Below are positions 10,279-22,601 of a stretch of DNA of 64,000 bases, in pieces. This DNA is from Lathyrus oleraceus. Its lineage: Eukaryota > Streptophyta > Magnoliopsida > Fabales > Fabaceae. The DNA lies in contig NC_066583.1 in the NCBI RefSeq assembly GCF_024323335.1, positions 413,552,031 to 413,616,030 of the forward strand, written 5' to 3'. The notes below the pieces were generated by a model. That model searched no databases and was not told where the DNA came from. It was given only the letters and a program-made list of their open reading frames with translations. How positions within the stretch are numbered: the first letter of the stretch is position 1; every line of letters starts with the position of its first letter. The position numbers and the translations under genes are program-made.

Positions 10279-10296
10279 TCCCCAGCAGAGTCGCCA
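10279..10296 (-). promoter_or_regulatory. Ogre A primer binding site
   Basis: On the minus strand it reads TGGCGACTCTGCTGGGGA, the tRNA-Arg-type primer site known from Ogre elements. It lies 6 bp from the inner end of the 10303-15168 LTR. Copy B has the same site with one visible change. Confidence 0.85.
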
Positions 10297-10302
10297 CTTT
10301 TC

Positions 10303-13300
10303 TGTATCGGGGTTTTCGTTATCTTTAGGTTTATTGACTAAACCAAAAGTAAACATCCAATTCGAGTCGCCACCACACTTTTATTTGTCCAAAGGAAAGG
10401 CTAAAAAGCGAACAAAAGCCAAGTAAGTTGTTTTTCAAATCAAAAACTAATAAAAATGTCAGAGATCTAGGTAAGGGGGTTGGTTATGAAATGGGAAGGT
10501 TTTACGCACCCAAAATATCCTTAGTACTCTAAGGGAACCCTTTTTGCAAATATGTGTCGTAGGTTGGTATTTGTGAAAAGATTTGTACAAAAGATTGGGG
10601 GGATGCAAAGAGAATAGATTATATTTACAAATTTTGTTGTTTGAATGGATGACCCCATTGCCTACGTACCATCACAAAGGAGGATCAAAACCTCGTAGTT
10701 CGGGATAAAAATTTCAAAGATTGATGAATTGATTTTAATCAAGAGCCTTAAGGTCTTTTGTTATCAAAGGAAGAAAAATCAACCTAAACCAAAAATCCAC
10801 CATGTGAGGAAGGCTTCGACATACTAGTGAGGGGTTAACCCTATAATAAGCATGGAAGGCTTACAATCCAACCACTAAGGATGAGGTGAGATTTACATCA
10901 ACCACTATGATAACTCAAACCTATGACTAATGTTTTGAAAAGATTTTAACAAGGTGGTCATTGGAACCACAAAACAACTTGAAATGAGTTATATTTACAA
11001 GTTAGATCTATTTACAAAATGAAGTCAAAGTTGGATTAATGTTTATTCACAATGAGTATTTATGAAAAGAGTTTTGAAAATTCAAAGGCTTAAGGCCTAG
11101 GTTTCTAATTCGAAACAAAGTCAAAGTTTTGAAAATGATTTTTGGCTTGGTTAGAGTGGGGAGAAGAAGAGAAGGGCTATTCCTAAAGCATACAAAGATA
11201 AGAGGGGAAAGATAAAACCCTTGGAGTTCCTTTTCTTGAAATCATAAAGATGACTCAAGATGCTCCTTTCCTTTGGACTTAGCACACAAACAAGCAATCA
11301 ATAATTGAATTCAAGCTCCTAGGATCTCCACTTGGCTTGGCTCTTAACTTGGCTACTCATGACAATGGCCCTCTTTTCACAATCTTAAGATGGGATCCCT
11401 ATCACATAAAAGCAAACATCAAAAAGTTCACAACATAATAAAGGGAATGGACAAAGAAATAAGTTTGGAGGAGAAGTCCTTTTGAGATCAACTTTGAATT
11501 TTAGCATTCTAAAGGCATGAGGCCTAGTTGCTCTTCAACAAATTTTGAATTCTAAAGGCATGAGGCCTAGTTTCTCTTGAACTCCTTTAAGCATAGGTAA
11601 GTCCTAATTCTAAGTCCTTTCTCCTTTGCATTTGGTTCACATTAAAACAAACACACAAAAAACAAGATAGCAATATATTTATATATAATAATGGGCTCAA
11701 ATTAGTAAAAGAAAAATGACATAAACATAAAATATATGCTCAAGTGAGCAAAGTGAAAATCAATATGAATAATGAGCAAGAAATAAATGACATTAAAAGT
11801 AAATGGCAAGAAATTAAAGTCTCAAATTAAAGTTAGTGGTTAGTAAGGTTATGTTAGCTTGTCATAAGACAATGTAGCGTTATGTTAAGCAGTCGTAAGT
11901 GGACTAATGTAGTAGTCACACCTATCTGAGGCCGGTCAATAAGAATATAGGAAAAGAACACAAGTTAGAGATCATGACTAGTAAGCCAAGCTCCATAAAC
12001 TTGCCATGCCAAACAAAAGGGGAAGGGCCTTGTATTGACTTTTAGTTATTTGCTTGACCAAGAAGCAACCTATCTTGGACACAAAACAACTCACTTGATC
12101 ATGGATCAAGTTGAGTTTGGGTTGGATCAAAGAAGGTTAAACTTCTCATTTGTCAAGACCAACTTCAAGACTTTAACTCATTGGCCATTGATGGAAAGAA
12201 ATGGATGAAGATGAAAGGGAGAGGAAAAGAAGACAACAATCAAATCCAATTGATCAAAGTTGATTCAAATCAACCTCAATCAACACCAAACAGAAGAGAA
12301 ATGGAGATAACAAGTCAAAGAGTCAATTGTATTTTTTTTTTGTATTTTTTGAATTAAAATAAAATGCAAATAAAAAATAAACAAATAAGGTTGAACCTCA
12401 AATTCAATTCAAATCAACTTCAAAAAGTCCAATTAAATTCTCATCGGTTCAACATAGTCAAACAAGCTTTGACTAATTCTCTCACAAATTTTTGAAATCA
12501 GAAAGTATTTAAAAACAATTAAAAACAATAAAAAATAGCATAATATGAATTAAAATATCAAATAATCTCAAAACAATCAAGAAATTGTTGAGACTATTTT
12601 TCATTGACTCATCATGATCCATAGATGCTATGAAAATATTTTTGTATTTTTTAAAAGGTCAGAAAGTATTTTAAAATGAATTAACACCAATAAAAAACAA
12701 GTAATTCATAAAAAATATCAAATGAAGTCACAAAAATAATTAAAAATCATAATATGAAACTAGAATTTTCAAGAATTTTTTTGGAGTTAGTCTCATATTT
12801 TTATGACTTCAAATTAATTTTTTATGAATTTTTGAAAATCCAATGAATTAACAGAAAATAAAAATAAAATGAAATAAATGAAAAATGTACAGCCACATGA
12901 TGGAGTTCATTAATTGACGTGGCGCTTATGGATGGTCCAGATCTGAGGACACACACTGGGCTTGAGTCAAACGCGCAACAACATGCATTAAATGAAGTAA
13001 TTGAAATGGACGTGTGAGATTAGATCGTGGCATGGAGATCCAAGGGCTACAAACATGCACACGTGGTGGTGGTGGTGGAAACCACGATCTTCTCCGGCCA
13101 GACAACAAATTCCGGCCACCAGTTGCAGGAAATAAAATCTTAATGAAAATTAAAAACAAGGCCATGGAAATGAAGCTCGTGTGATGGAGATCATCATTGT
13201 ACCAATGAATGTCCCTCACTCTTCCTATATTGAGAGAAATGTGAAGGGGAAAATCATGGTGTTCAAACTGAAAGTTCATGAAATGAAGAATTGAAAGCAC

Positions 13301-15168
13301 CAATGGCTTGCCTCAAGTATGAGGACTTCAAAAAACCACAGAAACACAAGCAAACTACATTGAATTAATAGATTCAGATCCCAAAAGTTTGAGAATAAAC
13401 CTTTGAATTGATGCACTTCTGGCCACGAATTATCCAAGATCCTTGCTCCTTCTTGATCTATGAGTGTAATGGAAGTGATAGGCTAAGGAATCAGGCTTTA
13501 AAACTCAGCTAATGATACTGAATTTCAAGCTCGAAAGTGTGAATTTTTTTGAGTGATTCCTTTGGTATGGCTATGGTTTTACTTCTGCAGCAATTGGGAT
13601 CTCCAAAAGGTTTTTAATTAAATCTCATGAAGGTGCTATTTATAGCTGAATGTGGCTATGCATCACAATATGTTCATGTGCATGAAAATTTGAATTTGGA
13701 TGCATGGGCATGTGCAAGCGTGTAGAAGGCCCAATGATGAATGCAGAAGCTTGCTGAGATCAAGTGGAGAGAAATTGGTCGTGCACTTTGGACTTAACAA
13801 GCTTGCATATTCAAGTTTCATCATAAAATACCAAAATGCACATAAATGGAAATGAATTTGAAACTCACAAATGGTGAATCCAAAAGAGTAATGTGAGTAA
13901 AGGTTGGAAAGCCCTTGAAATAAGGAGCAAAAGTCATGTTGGGAAAAAAATCATTTGGCATTTTAAAATTGATGAAAACTGGCTTGGAAAATTCAAGTAC
14001 AAAACATATTCAAGTCACTTTGAAAAATTTCACCAAAAGCAAGCATAATCAAACCCCTATGTCTTCATGATTCAAGCTTCAAATGAAAACATATCCAACA
14101 TAAAAGTTGTAGATATTTTCAAAATGGTCAATCTAGACTCAAAGTTTGCATCATTTGGATTTTCTATGACAAAGGTATGGGCATTTGAAGTTGGGTACCT
14201 TTTCAAATTCAATGAATTTGGTCCAAAATGACCTATAATGTTTTGCATTATCACATGTATTTAGTTTAGGATTATTAAATTTTGTCCAACATAACATTTG
14301 AAGTAGACATCACAAGATTTCCAATTCAGTTGTTCTCACCTCAAAATCATAAAAATTAAGGAATTTATGCCCTTGGTAAGTTGACCCAAAATTAGGGTTT
14401 CAGTCAAAATGACCTATAATGTTTTGAAATGAATGATGATCTTCCATGTTTCAAATGGATTTTTTATGAACATGAAAGTTGTTCATATGGTTCTTAATAA
14501 CATTTTTTCTCTTGGGGTAATCTTAATTTGACAAACACATCGAAAGTTATATCTCATTGGTGCTCAGCTTAGTCAGATGACTTGACTGGTCAACTTTTCA
14601 AGGCCAAACTTCCAATCTTGATGAATAAATGATTGAGGATTCTAAAATAGGCTCACATATGCATAAGATGACAAATGAAACAACTTCCCTTGATTAAATT
14701 TGATCAGAGGTTGAGATTGCTTCATGGGCAAGGCACAGTCAAAACATGGTAAAATTAAGGTTTCCTTGGGAAACAATTCTCAAGCCCTTTGGGTTATCTT
14801 GATAAAATTGACAAATTGAGATACTTGGGAGACATATATGATGATTAAGAGCTTTGTGGACCATTGTCATGCTTTTTCTCTTCTTCATCTAGCCATTGCA
14901 TTGGGCTTAGGAACCTCCTAGGAGCATTGTGGAGCACATGATCACTTCAAAACAAAAAGAGTTAGTGACATATTTTTGTGCTTTTGGTTAGTAATCAAAT
15001 AAGAAAAGCAATAATATACAATACAAGCATGCTTGGTGATCTTAAAACACTCAAACAAGTCTCAACCCTAGGGTTAAGGAGCCAAACATGCTATGATCCT
15101 TGAGGCAATGCACTTGTGCAATAACATGATGCCATGAGGGATCTTAGGGTCAAAATTAGGGTCTTACA
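10303..15168 (-). mobile_element. Ogre A 5' LTR (4.87 kb)
   Basis: The segment is bounded by TGTATCGG at 10303 and CTTACA at 15168 (plus-strand reading), giving TG...CA ends on the minus strand (TGTAAGACCC to CCGATACA). The primer site lies just inside. The outer edge abuts Ogre B RT sequence at a point where copy C is continuous, so this is the insertion point of A into B. The first kilobase aligns with the LTRs at 22602 and 26235 (shared GGTAAGGGGGTTGGTTA and CCTTAGTACTC / CCTAGGTACTC). It is AT-rich with no gene; small open frames inside are chance. A TATA element lies at 13636-13645. Confidence 0.85.
13636..13645 (-). promoter_or_regulatory. TATA box in Ogre A LTR
   Basis: The minus strand reads CTATAAATAG, a canonical plant TATA box, about 1.5 kb from the LTR 5' end. 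The 26235 LTR has CTATATATAC at the comparable place (29448-29459). Position and orientation fit the U3/R transcription start. Confidence 0.55.
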
Positions 15169-16401
15169 GTGGAGACAAAATAGGAGGCTCGAGCAGATAC
15201 TCTTTGATACTGTCAAAATCTTTCTGTCAATCTTCGGTCCAATCACAAGACTGATCTTTCCGAAGAAGCTTGAATATAGGCGCACATGTGGCAGTCATAT
15301 GCGATATGAATCTCGATATGTAGTTCAAGGGGCCGAGAAAACCTCTGACTTGCTTCTCTAATTTGGGTGCAGGCATCTCTTGTATTGCTTTGACCTTGGC
15401 GGCATCAACTTAAATACCCTTCTCGCTGACAATAAATCCCAACAACTTACGATAACGAACACCGAAAGTACATTTATTGGGATTCAAGTGGAGTTTGTAC
15501 TTCCTCCAATGCTGGAATAACTTCAACAAATGCTCAACATGTCCTTCTTCGTCACTTGATTTGGAAATCATATTATCAACATAGACTTCAGTCTCTTTAT
15601 GCATCATATCATGAAAAAGAGTGGTCATAGCTCTCTGATACATTGCACCAGCATTCTTTAAACCGAAAGGCATCACTCTATAACAGAATGTTCCCCAAGG
15701 TGTAACGAATGTGGTCTTCTCCATATCTTCAGGTGCTATCTTGATCTGATTGTAATCGGAAAATCCGTCCATAAACCAAAAAAATGAATTTAGTTGTATT
15801 ATCTACCAACATATCAATGTGTGGTAGAGGGAAATCATCTTATAGACTAACTTTGTTCAAATCTCTATAATCAACACACATGCGGACTTTTCCATCTTTC
15901 TTCAGAACAGGTACAATATTGTCCACCCACTGCGGATATTCAGAGGTTACAAGAAAACCAGCATATATCTGCTTATGTACTTCTTCTTTGATCTTAAGTG
16001 CCATGTCAGGATGAGTTCTTCTCAACTTATGTTTGACCGACGGGCATTCTGGCTTCAACATAAATCTACGCTCTACAATCTCAGAATCCAACCCAAGCAT
16101 GTCTTGATAGGACCAAGCAAACATATCTGAATATTCTCGTAGAAGATCAATCAACCCCTTATTAGCTTTTGGACACAGTTGAGACCCAATCTTGACTTCC
16201 TTCACATCATCTTCGGAACCCAAGTTGACTAATTCAATCTGCTCTTCAAATGGCTGAATGGATTTTTCCTCATGCTCAAGTAAACGAGATAATTCATCAG
16301 ATACTTCTTCATCATCAGTTTCTTCCTCAGTCTCAAACACAGGGAAATCAAAGCTTGGAGAGGGAGTAGGATCATTGTATTCAATGGGTTTGAGAACCAA
16401 C
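15169..16401 (-). pseudogene. Ogre B reverse transcriptase exon, 3' part removed by Ogre A
   Basis: The second pol exon begins at 16401 after the intron. It encodes LVLKPIEYNDPTPSPSFDFP, an acidic linker, SDMFAWSYQDMLGLD, KLRRTHPDMALKIKEEVHKQ, VPVLKKDGKVRMCVDYRDLNK, MDGFSDYNQIKIAPEDMEKTTF, TPWGTFCYRVMPFGLKNAGAMYQRAM and LNPNKCTFGV, the standard RT order. The catalytic YxDD box reads YVDNMIS, with the second Asp replaced by Asn. Frame breaks lie near 15775 and 15840. The sequence stops at 15169, early in RNase H, where the Ogre A LTR is inserted; RNase H and integrase of B are not seen. Confidence 0.85.
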
Positions 16402-16651
16402 CTGCATAATGATTGATATTTTGATTTTAGAGAAGGGAATTGTAACCAAATATTATGCAAATGGTAAATTTTTTTTTTTATGTTCTTTGTGATTAACATT
16501 TTTCAGAAAAGAAAAAAAGTAAAAATAGAACATCATAGATATGGATGAATAAAATTGTATTTTATTGATGATAATTGAAATGCCTAACAATATTCACTTC
16601 TCCCTTAGGCATATGAGAAGGTTTTTTCTTAAAAAATGAACAATAAGTTAC
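16402..16651 (-). other. Ogre B intron between protease and RT exons
   Basis: The protease frame ends CATCAGTCTAA|GTAACTTATT (5' splice site at 16651) and RT resumes after TTATGCAG| at 16402. This is a 250-bp AT-rich interval with stops in all frames. Copy C has the same boundaries and the same length (51077-51326). Splicing of such an intron to join gag-pro to RT is established for Ogre elements. Confidence 0.75.
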
Positions 16652-18270
16652 TTAGATTGGTGAACAACAACAGGAACATCAACAGCAACCCAATTGTTGC
16701 AAGTCTGGCCATGTGTCACAAAGTTAGCGCAAGCTTCGTCTTCATCATCCTCAATCACAACAGTTGAGTGTTGATCATTACCATGAATGAACCCTCCACT
16801 ACGGAAACTTGGTTGCACATCTTCAGTTTTGACGTTCAACGACCCTAGTTGAAATCCCAATCCGGCCATATTCTTGTTTTCAGTAATTTCTACCATGCGA
16901 CCCCACTGATCAATGCTTCCAGTCTCAATAGCTTTCTGAGCATATTTGAAAGAAGACATGGGTGCCCCAATTTTCTTCACTTCAGCAATAGACAAGGCTT
17001 GGAATGTAGTTCCAACCTCCTCTTCAACTTCAACATAAGAAACGGATGACAAATAACTCACCAATAACGCCTTCTCTCTACCAACAGTGACAAGCTTGTC
17101 GTTCTTCACAAATTTAAGCTTCTGGTGCAGAGTAGATGTCACAGCTCCAGCTTCATGGATCCATGGCCTTCCCAATAAACAACTATATGCCAGGTAGATA
17201 TCCATTACCTGGAAAGTAATTTGGAAATCATTCATACCTATCTTAACTTGCAGGTCCACTTCACCAATGACGGTTTTACAAGAACCATCAAACTCCTTAA
17301 TGATCACGCCACTGTATCTCATATGGGCTCCTTGATGAGAGAGTCTAGACAGAGTCGATTTCGGAAGCACATTCAAGGAAGAACCAGTATCAACCAACAC
17401 ATTGGACAGTGCATCCTCCTTGCAGTTCATCGAAATATGTAGTGCTAGATTGTGATTTCTGCCTTCCTCAGAAAGCTCTTCACCACAAAAGCTCAGATTA
17501 TTGCAAGAAGTGATGTTAGCAACAATGTGGTCAAACTGATCCACAGTAACATCGTGCTCAAAGTAGGCTTGCTCTAGTACCTTATGCAATTCTTCTCTGT
17601 GTGCTTCAGAATTCATTAACAGAGACATCACTGAAATCTTTGACGGGGTTTGGAGCAATTGCTCCACCACATTAAATTCACTCCTCTTAATCAAACACAA
17701 TACCTCATCATCATCATTAGGCTTCAATTTTCTAGATTCACCAGACTGACACACTGGAACATTAATTGGATTTGCCACGGGCACATCCACCTTCTTACTG
17801 GCTAAAACATCCTCTATCTCCTTCGGAAAGACCAGACCGAAGACACGGCCACTACAGGCCACCTTTGCAATATCATCTATATTCACCACAAAATTCATTA
17901 CAGGTAAAGGCAACTCTTGACCATTTTCGACCAGTATGGCATTATACTGATAAGGCACCGCTTTATCGGATGTATACGGGACAAGGCCCGCTAACCGTAT
18001 AACCAACGATGATATTGATCTATTAATGATGTTGCTGCTGATACTGTCAAACTGAATTACTACCCGCTCAGGGGTCTTAAACACTGACACAATCACATTA
18101 ACATCATCTATATCCCTTGACTGACAAATTTGGATAAGCCCTTCATCCATCAACCTCTGGATATCCCTCTTGACAATCATACACCCACGGGGGTTCACAC
18201 TACAGATTATACAATCATCATGGTCATGCTCACAATCATTGATCAAATACAATGTTCTATGCATCTCCAC
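16648..18270 (-). CDS. Ogre B protease-region ORF
   Basis: An open frame of 540 codons starts at 18270 (MEMHRTLYLINDCEHDHDDC). It carries the gag-pro connector (CIICSVNPRGCMIVKRDIQRLMDEGLIQ, VRLAGLVPYTSDKAVPYQY), then a retropepsin-like aspartic protease with catalytic VDTGSSLNVLP near 17380-17400, CLLGRPWIHEAGAVTSTLHQKLKF and a C-terminal glycine/acidic tail (EDDEDEACANFV). Its stop at 16648 overlaps the intron 5' splice site, as expected if readthrough to RT needs splicing. It is probably the 3' part of a gag-pro polyprotein whose link to gag is broken by stops at 18271-18460. This is the only copy here with an uninterrupted protease. Confidence 0.85.
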   Translation of the reverse strand: MEMHRTLYLINDCEHDHDDCIICSVNPRGCMIVKRDIQRLMDEGLIQICQSRDIDDVNVIVSVFKTPERVVIQFDSISSNIINRSISSLVIRLAGLVPYTSDKAVPYQYNAILVENGQELPLPVMNFVVNIDDIAKVACSGRVFGLVFPKEIEDVLASKKVDVPVANPINVPVCQSGESRKLKPNDDDEVLCLIKRSEFNVVEQLLQTPSKISVMSLLMNSEAHREELHKVLEQAYFEHDVTVDQFDHIVANITSCNNLSFCGEELSEEGRNHNLALHISMNCKEDALSNVLVDTGSSLNVLPKSTLSRLSHQGAHMRYSGVIIKEFDGSCKTVIGEVDLQVKIGMNDFQITFQVMDIYLAYSCLLGRPWIHEAGAVTSTLHQKLKFVKNDKLVTVGREKALLVSYLSSVSYVEVEEEVGTTFQALSIAEVKKIGAPMSSFKYAQKAIETGSIDQWGRMVEITENKNMAGLGFQLGSLNVKTEDVQPSFRSGGFIHGNDQHSTVVIEDDEDEACANFVTHGQTCNNWVAVDVPVVVHQSK

Positions 18271-19911
18271 CAGAGACCTACGGATACGTCATACATCAAA
18301 GACTCAGAAATTTCTCGGACAACCATCCACCATATTGACAGTAGCATTACCATGAGCAAGCAATGGATTGGCTTTCACATTAGGCGCACGGTCCTCAAAG
18401 GACACCATCCCACTCTTCACAAGCTTTTCTACTTCGTACTTCAATGGGTATCAATTATCGATGTCATGGCCATGGGCTCCCTGGTGAAAGACACAACGGA
18501 GTTTAGGTTTGAACCACCACGGAAGTGGTTCAGGAATTTGAGGTGGATTTCTTGGTTGGAGTAGGTTCTTGAGAGTCAAAGATGGATATAATTCTGCATA
18601 TGTCATAGGAACAGGGTCAAAAGAGACCTTCTCCCTCTCAAAGCTTTGTTGTTGATTATTGTTCTTGTTGTAGTTGGTTCTTTTTTGCGGTTGTTGTTGA
18701 CGTTGTTATTGTTGAATCGAAACTGATTAATTGTTGAAATTGTTGGAAAAAACTGGAATTACTGAAGAAACTTGATGTTGATGCTGACGCGGTTGAGAAA
18801 TTCGTTTGACATGAGGCCTCCTTTGTCTCCCTACAGATACTGAATTGGTTTCCCCCTCCTTCCTCTTGGAGAAACTACCACCATACTTCTTACTGGATGA
18901 CACTTCTTCCTTAGATAGACATCCTTCACGGACTCTCTCTTCTAACCTCATCCCCATGTTTACCATCTTGGTAAAGTCACCGGGGGCACTGGCAATCATA
19001 TGTTCGTAATAAAACAAACTCAATGTCTTCAGAAAAATCTGCGTCATCTCTTTCTCTTCCAATGGAGGATTAATCTGAGCAACAAGTTCCCTCCACCTCT
19101 GAGCATACTCCTTAAATGTCTCTTTATCCTTCTGAGACATAGAACTCAGCTGGTCTCTATCAGGCTCCATATCCACATTATATTTATACTTCTTGATAAA
19201 GGCTTCACCAAAATCATTGAAAGTACTAACACTTGCACTATCTAGCCCCATATACCATCTCAGAGCAACATCAGTCAAACTGTCTTGAAAGTAGTGAATT
19301 AGCAACTGATCATTATCAGTTTGATTTGACATCTTTCTAGCATACATAACAAGGTGGCTCAACGGACAAGTATTTCCCTTATACTTTTCAAAGTTAGGGA
19401 CTTTGAACTTCATCGGGATCTTCACATTTAGTGCCAGACAGAGTTCAGCAACACTCTTACCAAACAGGTCCTTTCCTCTCAATGTTTTCAATTCCTTTCG
19501 CATATTAAGGAATTGATCTTTCACTTCATCCATCTTCTCATAAACATCTAGGTCCTCAGATGGCTCAGAATGGTAGATGGTGTCCTCAACACGAGGAAAG
19601 GTATAAACAACTGGCGGAGGTACAAACATGACCGGGCTAGATGTCGGCATAGAAGCAAAGGTAGGCGCAAACCCTTCAGGCATAAAGTTTAGTGGCATTC
19701 CCCACGAGAATCCAGTAGGCATAGATGGACCGGATTGGCTAGCAGCAACGGGAACAGTCGAGGTAGAAACCTTGGAAATGACAATCCTCTAGGGAGGAGT
19801 TGCGGGAGTTGGTGAAGACTGATTCTGCGCGGTAAGAACAGACTCCATCATAACGGTCAATCGTGAAATCTCATCCTTCAGCTCCCTGTTCTCTTCTTCC
19901 AATTGTTCCAT
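18271..19911 (-). pseudogene. Ogre B gag, two or more stops
   Basis: The start at 19911 (MEQLEEENRELKDEIS) matches copies A and C. A TAG at 19789-19791 separates the coiled-coil N-terminus from a 331-codon open stretch (19722-18727) holding the gag core: VKIPMKFKVPNFEKYKGNTCPLS, LLIHYFQDSLTDVALRWYMGLDSASVSTFNDFGEAF, FKEYAQRWRELVAQINPPLEEKEM and MVNMGMRLEERVREG. Downstream, a Gln-rich tail and a knuckle-like CVFHQGAHGHDIDN are readable but interrupted by stops near 18720 and 18450. The final Cys of the knuckle is replaced by a stop. Confidence 0.85.
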
Positions 19912-20208
19912 GATCTTGGGTTGATTTGCGCAAGTGTTGTATCGGTGAGTCAGCTTGGCTGAAGCACAGAAGAATAACCGATAAGACAATCTGGCGAAAG
20001 AAAACCTGTTATGCAAGTGATGCATGAAATGCAATGTTTTAGTTTATTTAATTTCAAGGAACATACTGTTTTATTTGCAAGTATATAATAACAGTAATAA
20101 CAATTTGATTGACCATAAAAATCTATTTTATTCATAAAAATTTGGAAGGAATACACTGAGTATAACTTCAGAAACCAAAGTATAAATATAAGAGTAAAAG
20201 GAAACTAA

Positions 20209-21721
20209 TCATCCTAAGGATCCTCTAATAATAGTGTCACATGATCTAGCGGCTCGCGTGTACTTCCTTCGGATGCGTCAAATCTCGGTCTCAAAAGATG
20301 TCTTCATCTGAGCATTCTCAAGGACGAGTCGATCAACAATCTTCTTCCAAGCACCGGAAGGTTGAGGCATACTAGAGGAAGGTAGACCCTATGTCTATCT
20401 CTGTCTTTTCATTACTCGATCTTCAAGAAGTTCAATAAGCGCATCTTTGTCCTTTGACTCAAGCTGCAACTCCTCATGCTTTCAGCTCAAATCATGGAAC
20501 CGTTCTTCCCACATGTCCTTCTCTTGCTTCATCTTGGCGAGTGCATCTTCCAACTCCTCTACATCTTGGTTAAGGAGAGTTGATGTCTCAGCCACAACCA
20601 TAGACATAGGTCTTTCACAAGCATACAACATCTTCAACTCCAAATCTCTCTTCTTCACCCAAGTAGTGTAAGCTTCCAAAGCTACACAGTTGTACGGACC
20701 AAGCTCGAATCTTCCTTTCCTATACACATTATGCCAAGCATGTGTCATCCTTTGCTTCAAATGTTGGGGATCTTTATCCTTTTGATATAAAAGACCTTAT
20801 AACTGAGTGTTATTAGGTTTGTCTCTCAAGGGGAACCCAAGTTGATGACGAGCCAAAGCAAGGTTGTAGTTGATTCCTCCTTGTGTGCCATAGAGAGGCA
20901 CATCAGAGAATTCACCACAACTATTAACAATATCCACACTACTTAATGGATAATCATATCAAACAATATCATCATTAGTGAGAGACATGAGTCTCTGAGA
21001 CCACCATAGACATTGCTTGTTCTCCATAAAAGCAGGTGCCTGAGGCAAGTGCAAAATAAACCACTTGTACAGAAGAGGAATACAATAAACAATAGTCCCA
21101 CCACCTTTAGAATTCCTCAAATGCAAAGAGAATTACATGTCACCCAATAAAGTAGGTACATGATTCCCAATCAATAAGATTCTAATGGCGTTAACATTAA
21201 CAAAACCGTCAATGTTAGGGAACAAAGCCAAACCATAAATGAGCAACACGAAGATGGCTTCAAAATCATCCACACTACCGGCTTGAGCAAAGACAGTAGA
21301 TTTTCCAATGAGAAACTCAGAAGTCAACCCAAACATTCCTCCTTTCTTCACCAAATGAGCCTCAATCTCAGACTTCTTCAGATGAAGAGCTTCAACTATG
21401 ATATGAGATCTGGGAATCTCCTCCAATCCACGAAAAGGCACCTTGTCAGAAATACGTATCCCCACGAGATGGGCATACTTCTCTAACATAGGCATACATT
21501 GATAATCGGGAAAAGTGAAGCAACGGTAGAGAGGATCATAGAACTGAAACCAAAACACTCAAGAGTCCTTCAACCACATCAGCAGATAATACATACAAAA
21601 GCTTCCCATGACGTTGCTTGAAGTCTTAGGGATCTAATACAAAAGATGATAGCTTCCTTAGCTCTTTTAAATTAGGACATCTAAAATTGTACTTCTTAGT
21701 GTTCCTTCGTCCATAATCCAT
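20209..21721 (-). pseudogene. Ogre B ORF1, multiply broken
   Basis: The same ORF1 family as at 7930-9381. The start at 21721 reads MDYGRRNTKKYNFRCPNLKEL; a TAA near 21630 follows, then an open block 21558-21133 (VQFYDPLYRCFTF-like start, FRGLEEIPRSH, VLLIYGLALFPNIDGFVNVNAIRI), frame changes around 21130-20760, and a C-terminal block 20760-20482 (WHNVYRKGRFELGPYNCVALEAYTTW, DALAKMKQEKDMWEERFH). The end near 20209 (RRIRRKYT..CDTIIRGSLG) is clearer here than in copy C. Function of ORF1 is unknown. Confidence 0.8.
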
Positions 21722-22574
21722 GGTCTGAAAATATTTGCAAATAAGACCTTAGTTCCTTGAAATTATATTTATGTGATGAATGTTATATGCGCATGGATGC
21801 ATGAATGCAACAATCACAAATAAGGAATCACACTCAAGGCAAGCACAAACAAAGGTCAAGGGATGGATCAGGTCATCATCAAGATCAATCATCCATTTTG
21901 GTGGATTATGGTTTTCACATTATCAACACCCAAGTTCCATTGATATTGACAAGACTTGATCGAATTAACCAAGAATCAAAGGCTTTATTGTGAGTCACGA
22001 GCATGGAGTCAAGTTAGGAACCATCCCAAAGGAGTGTACTAAGGATAAAAACCCGTAGATCATGTTCTAAAAAGTTCCCAGAGTCTTAATTCCATCTATG
22101 GATATTATAGGTTAGGATGATTGACTCATCAACCCATAATATTCTCAAGAGAAACTCGTTTGAGTGTAGTATCGTGTAACAACTATTATCAGGTCTACAC
22201 CTGAACAGTCTCCGCACTACGTCCTAAATAGGCTAAGTTGGGTTAAATGTTCTACGGTCCTCAGCTTCTCGGGCCCCAAATCAGAGAAATGTATTGCCTA
22301 ACCATAAATGACTTGTGTGGCATTAGTAACTCCAAAAGGCTCTCCACTGAGTAGATGGGTCTCAAGCCAACTTATTAAGGACTACTCCACACAAGTTGAA
22401 CGTGACTATACCGTCCTCCTATCTTAATCGCACTCAAGTTCGAGTTAGAACTTATCTCACAACTCAGAGATCACCAAGCATAACAGACAGATTATATCAT
22501 ACAAACAAGTATACAAACATTAGATATACAAACATATACACATAAAAAAGTAGGCTGAACCCACTGAGGACTAC
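21722..22574 (-). other. Ogre B untranslated leader
   Basis: No gene. It aligns with the Ogre A leader over most of its length, including TTTTGGTGGATTATGG and CACCCAAGTTCCATTGATATTGA, with scattered substitutions and small indels. Confidence 0.7.
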
Positions 22575-22592
22575 TCCCCAGCAGAGTCTCCA
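22575..22592 (-). promoter_or_regulatory. Ogre B primer binding site
   Basis: The minus strand reads TGGAGACTCTGCTGGGGA, one change from the Ogre A site (TGGCGACTC...), 9 bp inside the LTR edge at 22602. Confidence 0.8.
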
Positions 22593-22601
22593 TTTAATTT
22601 C

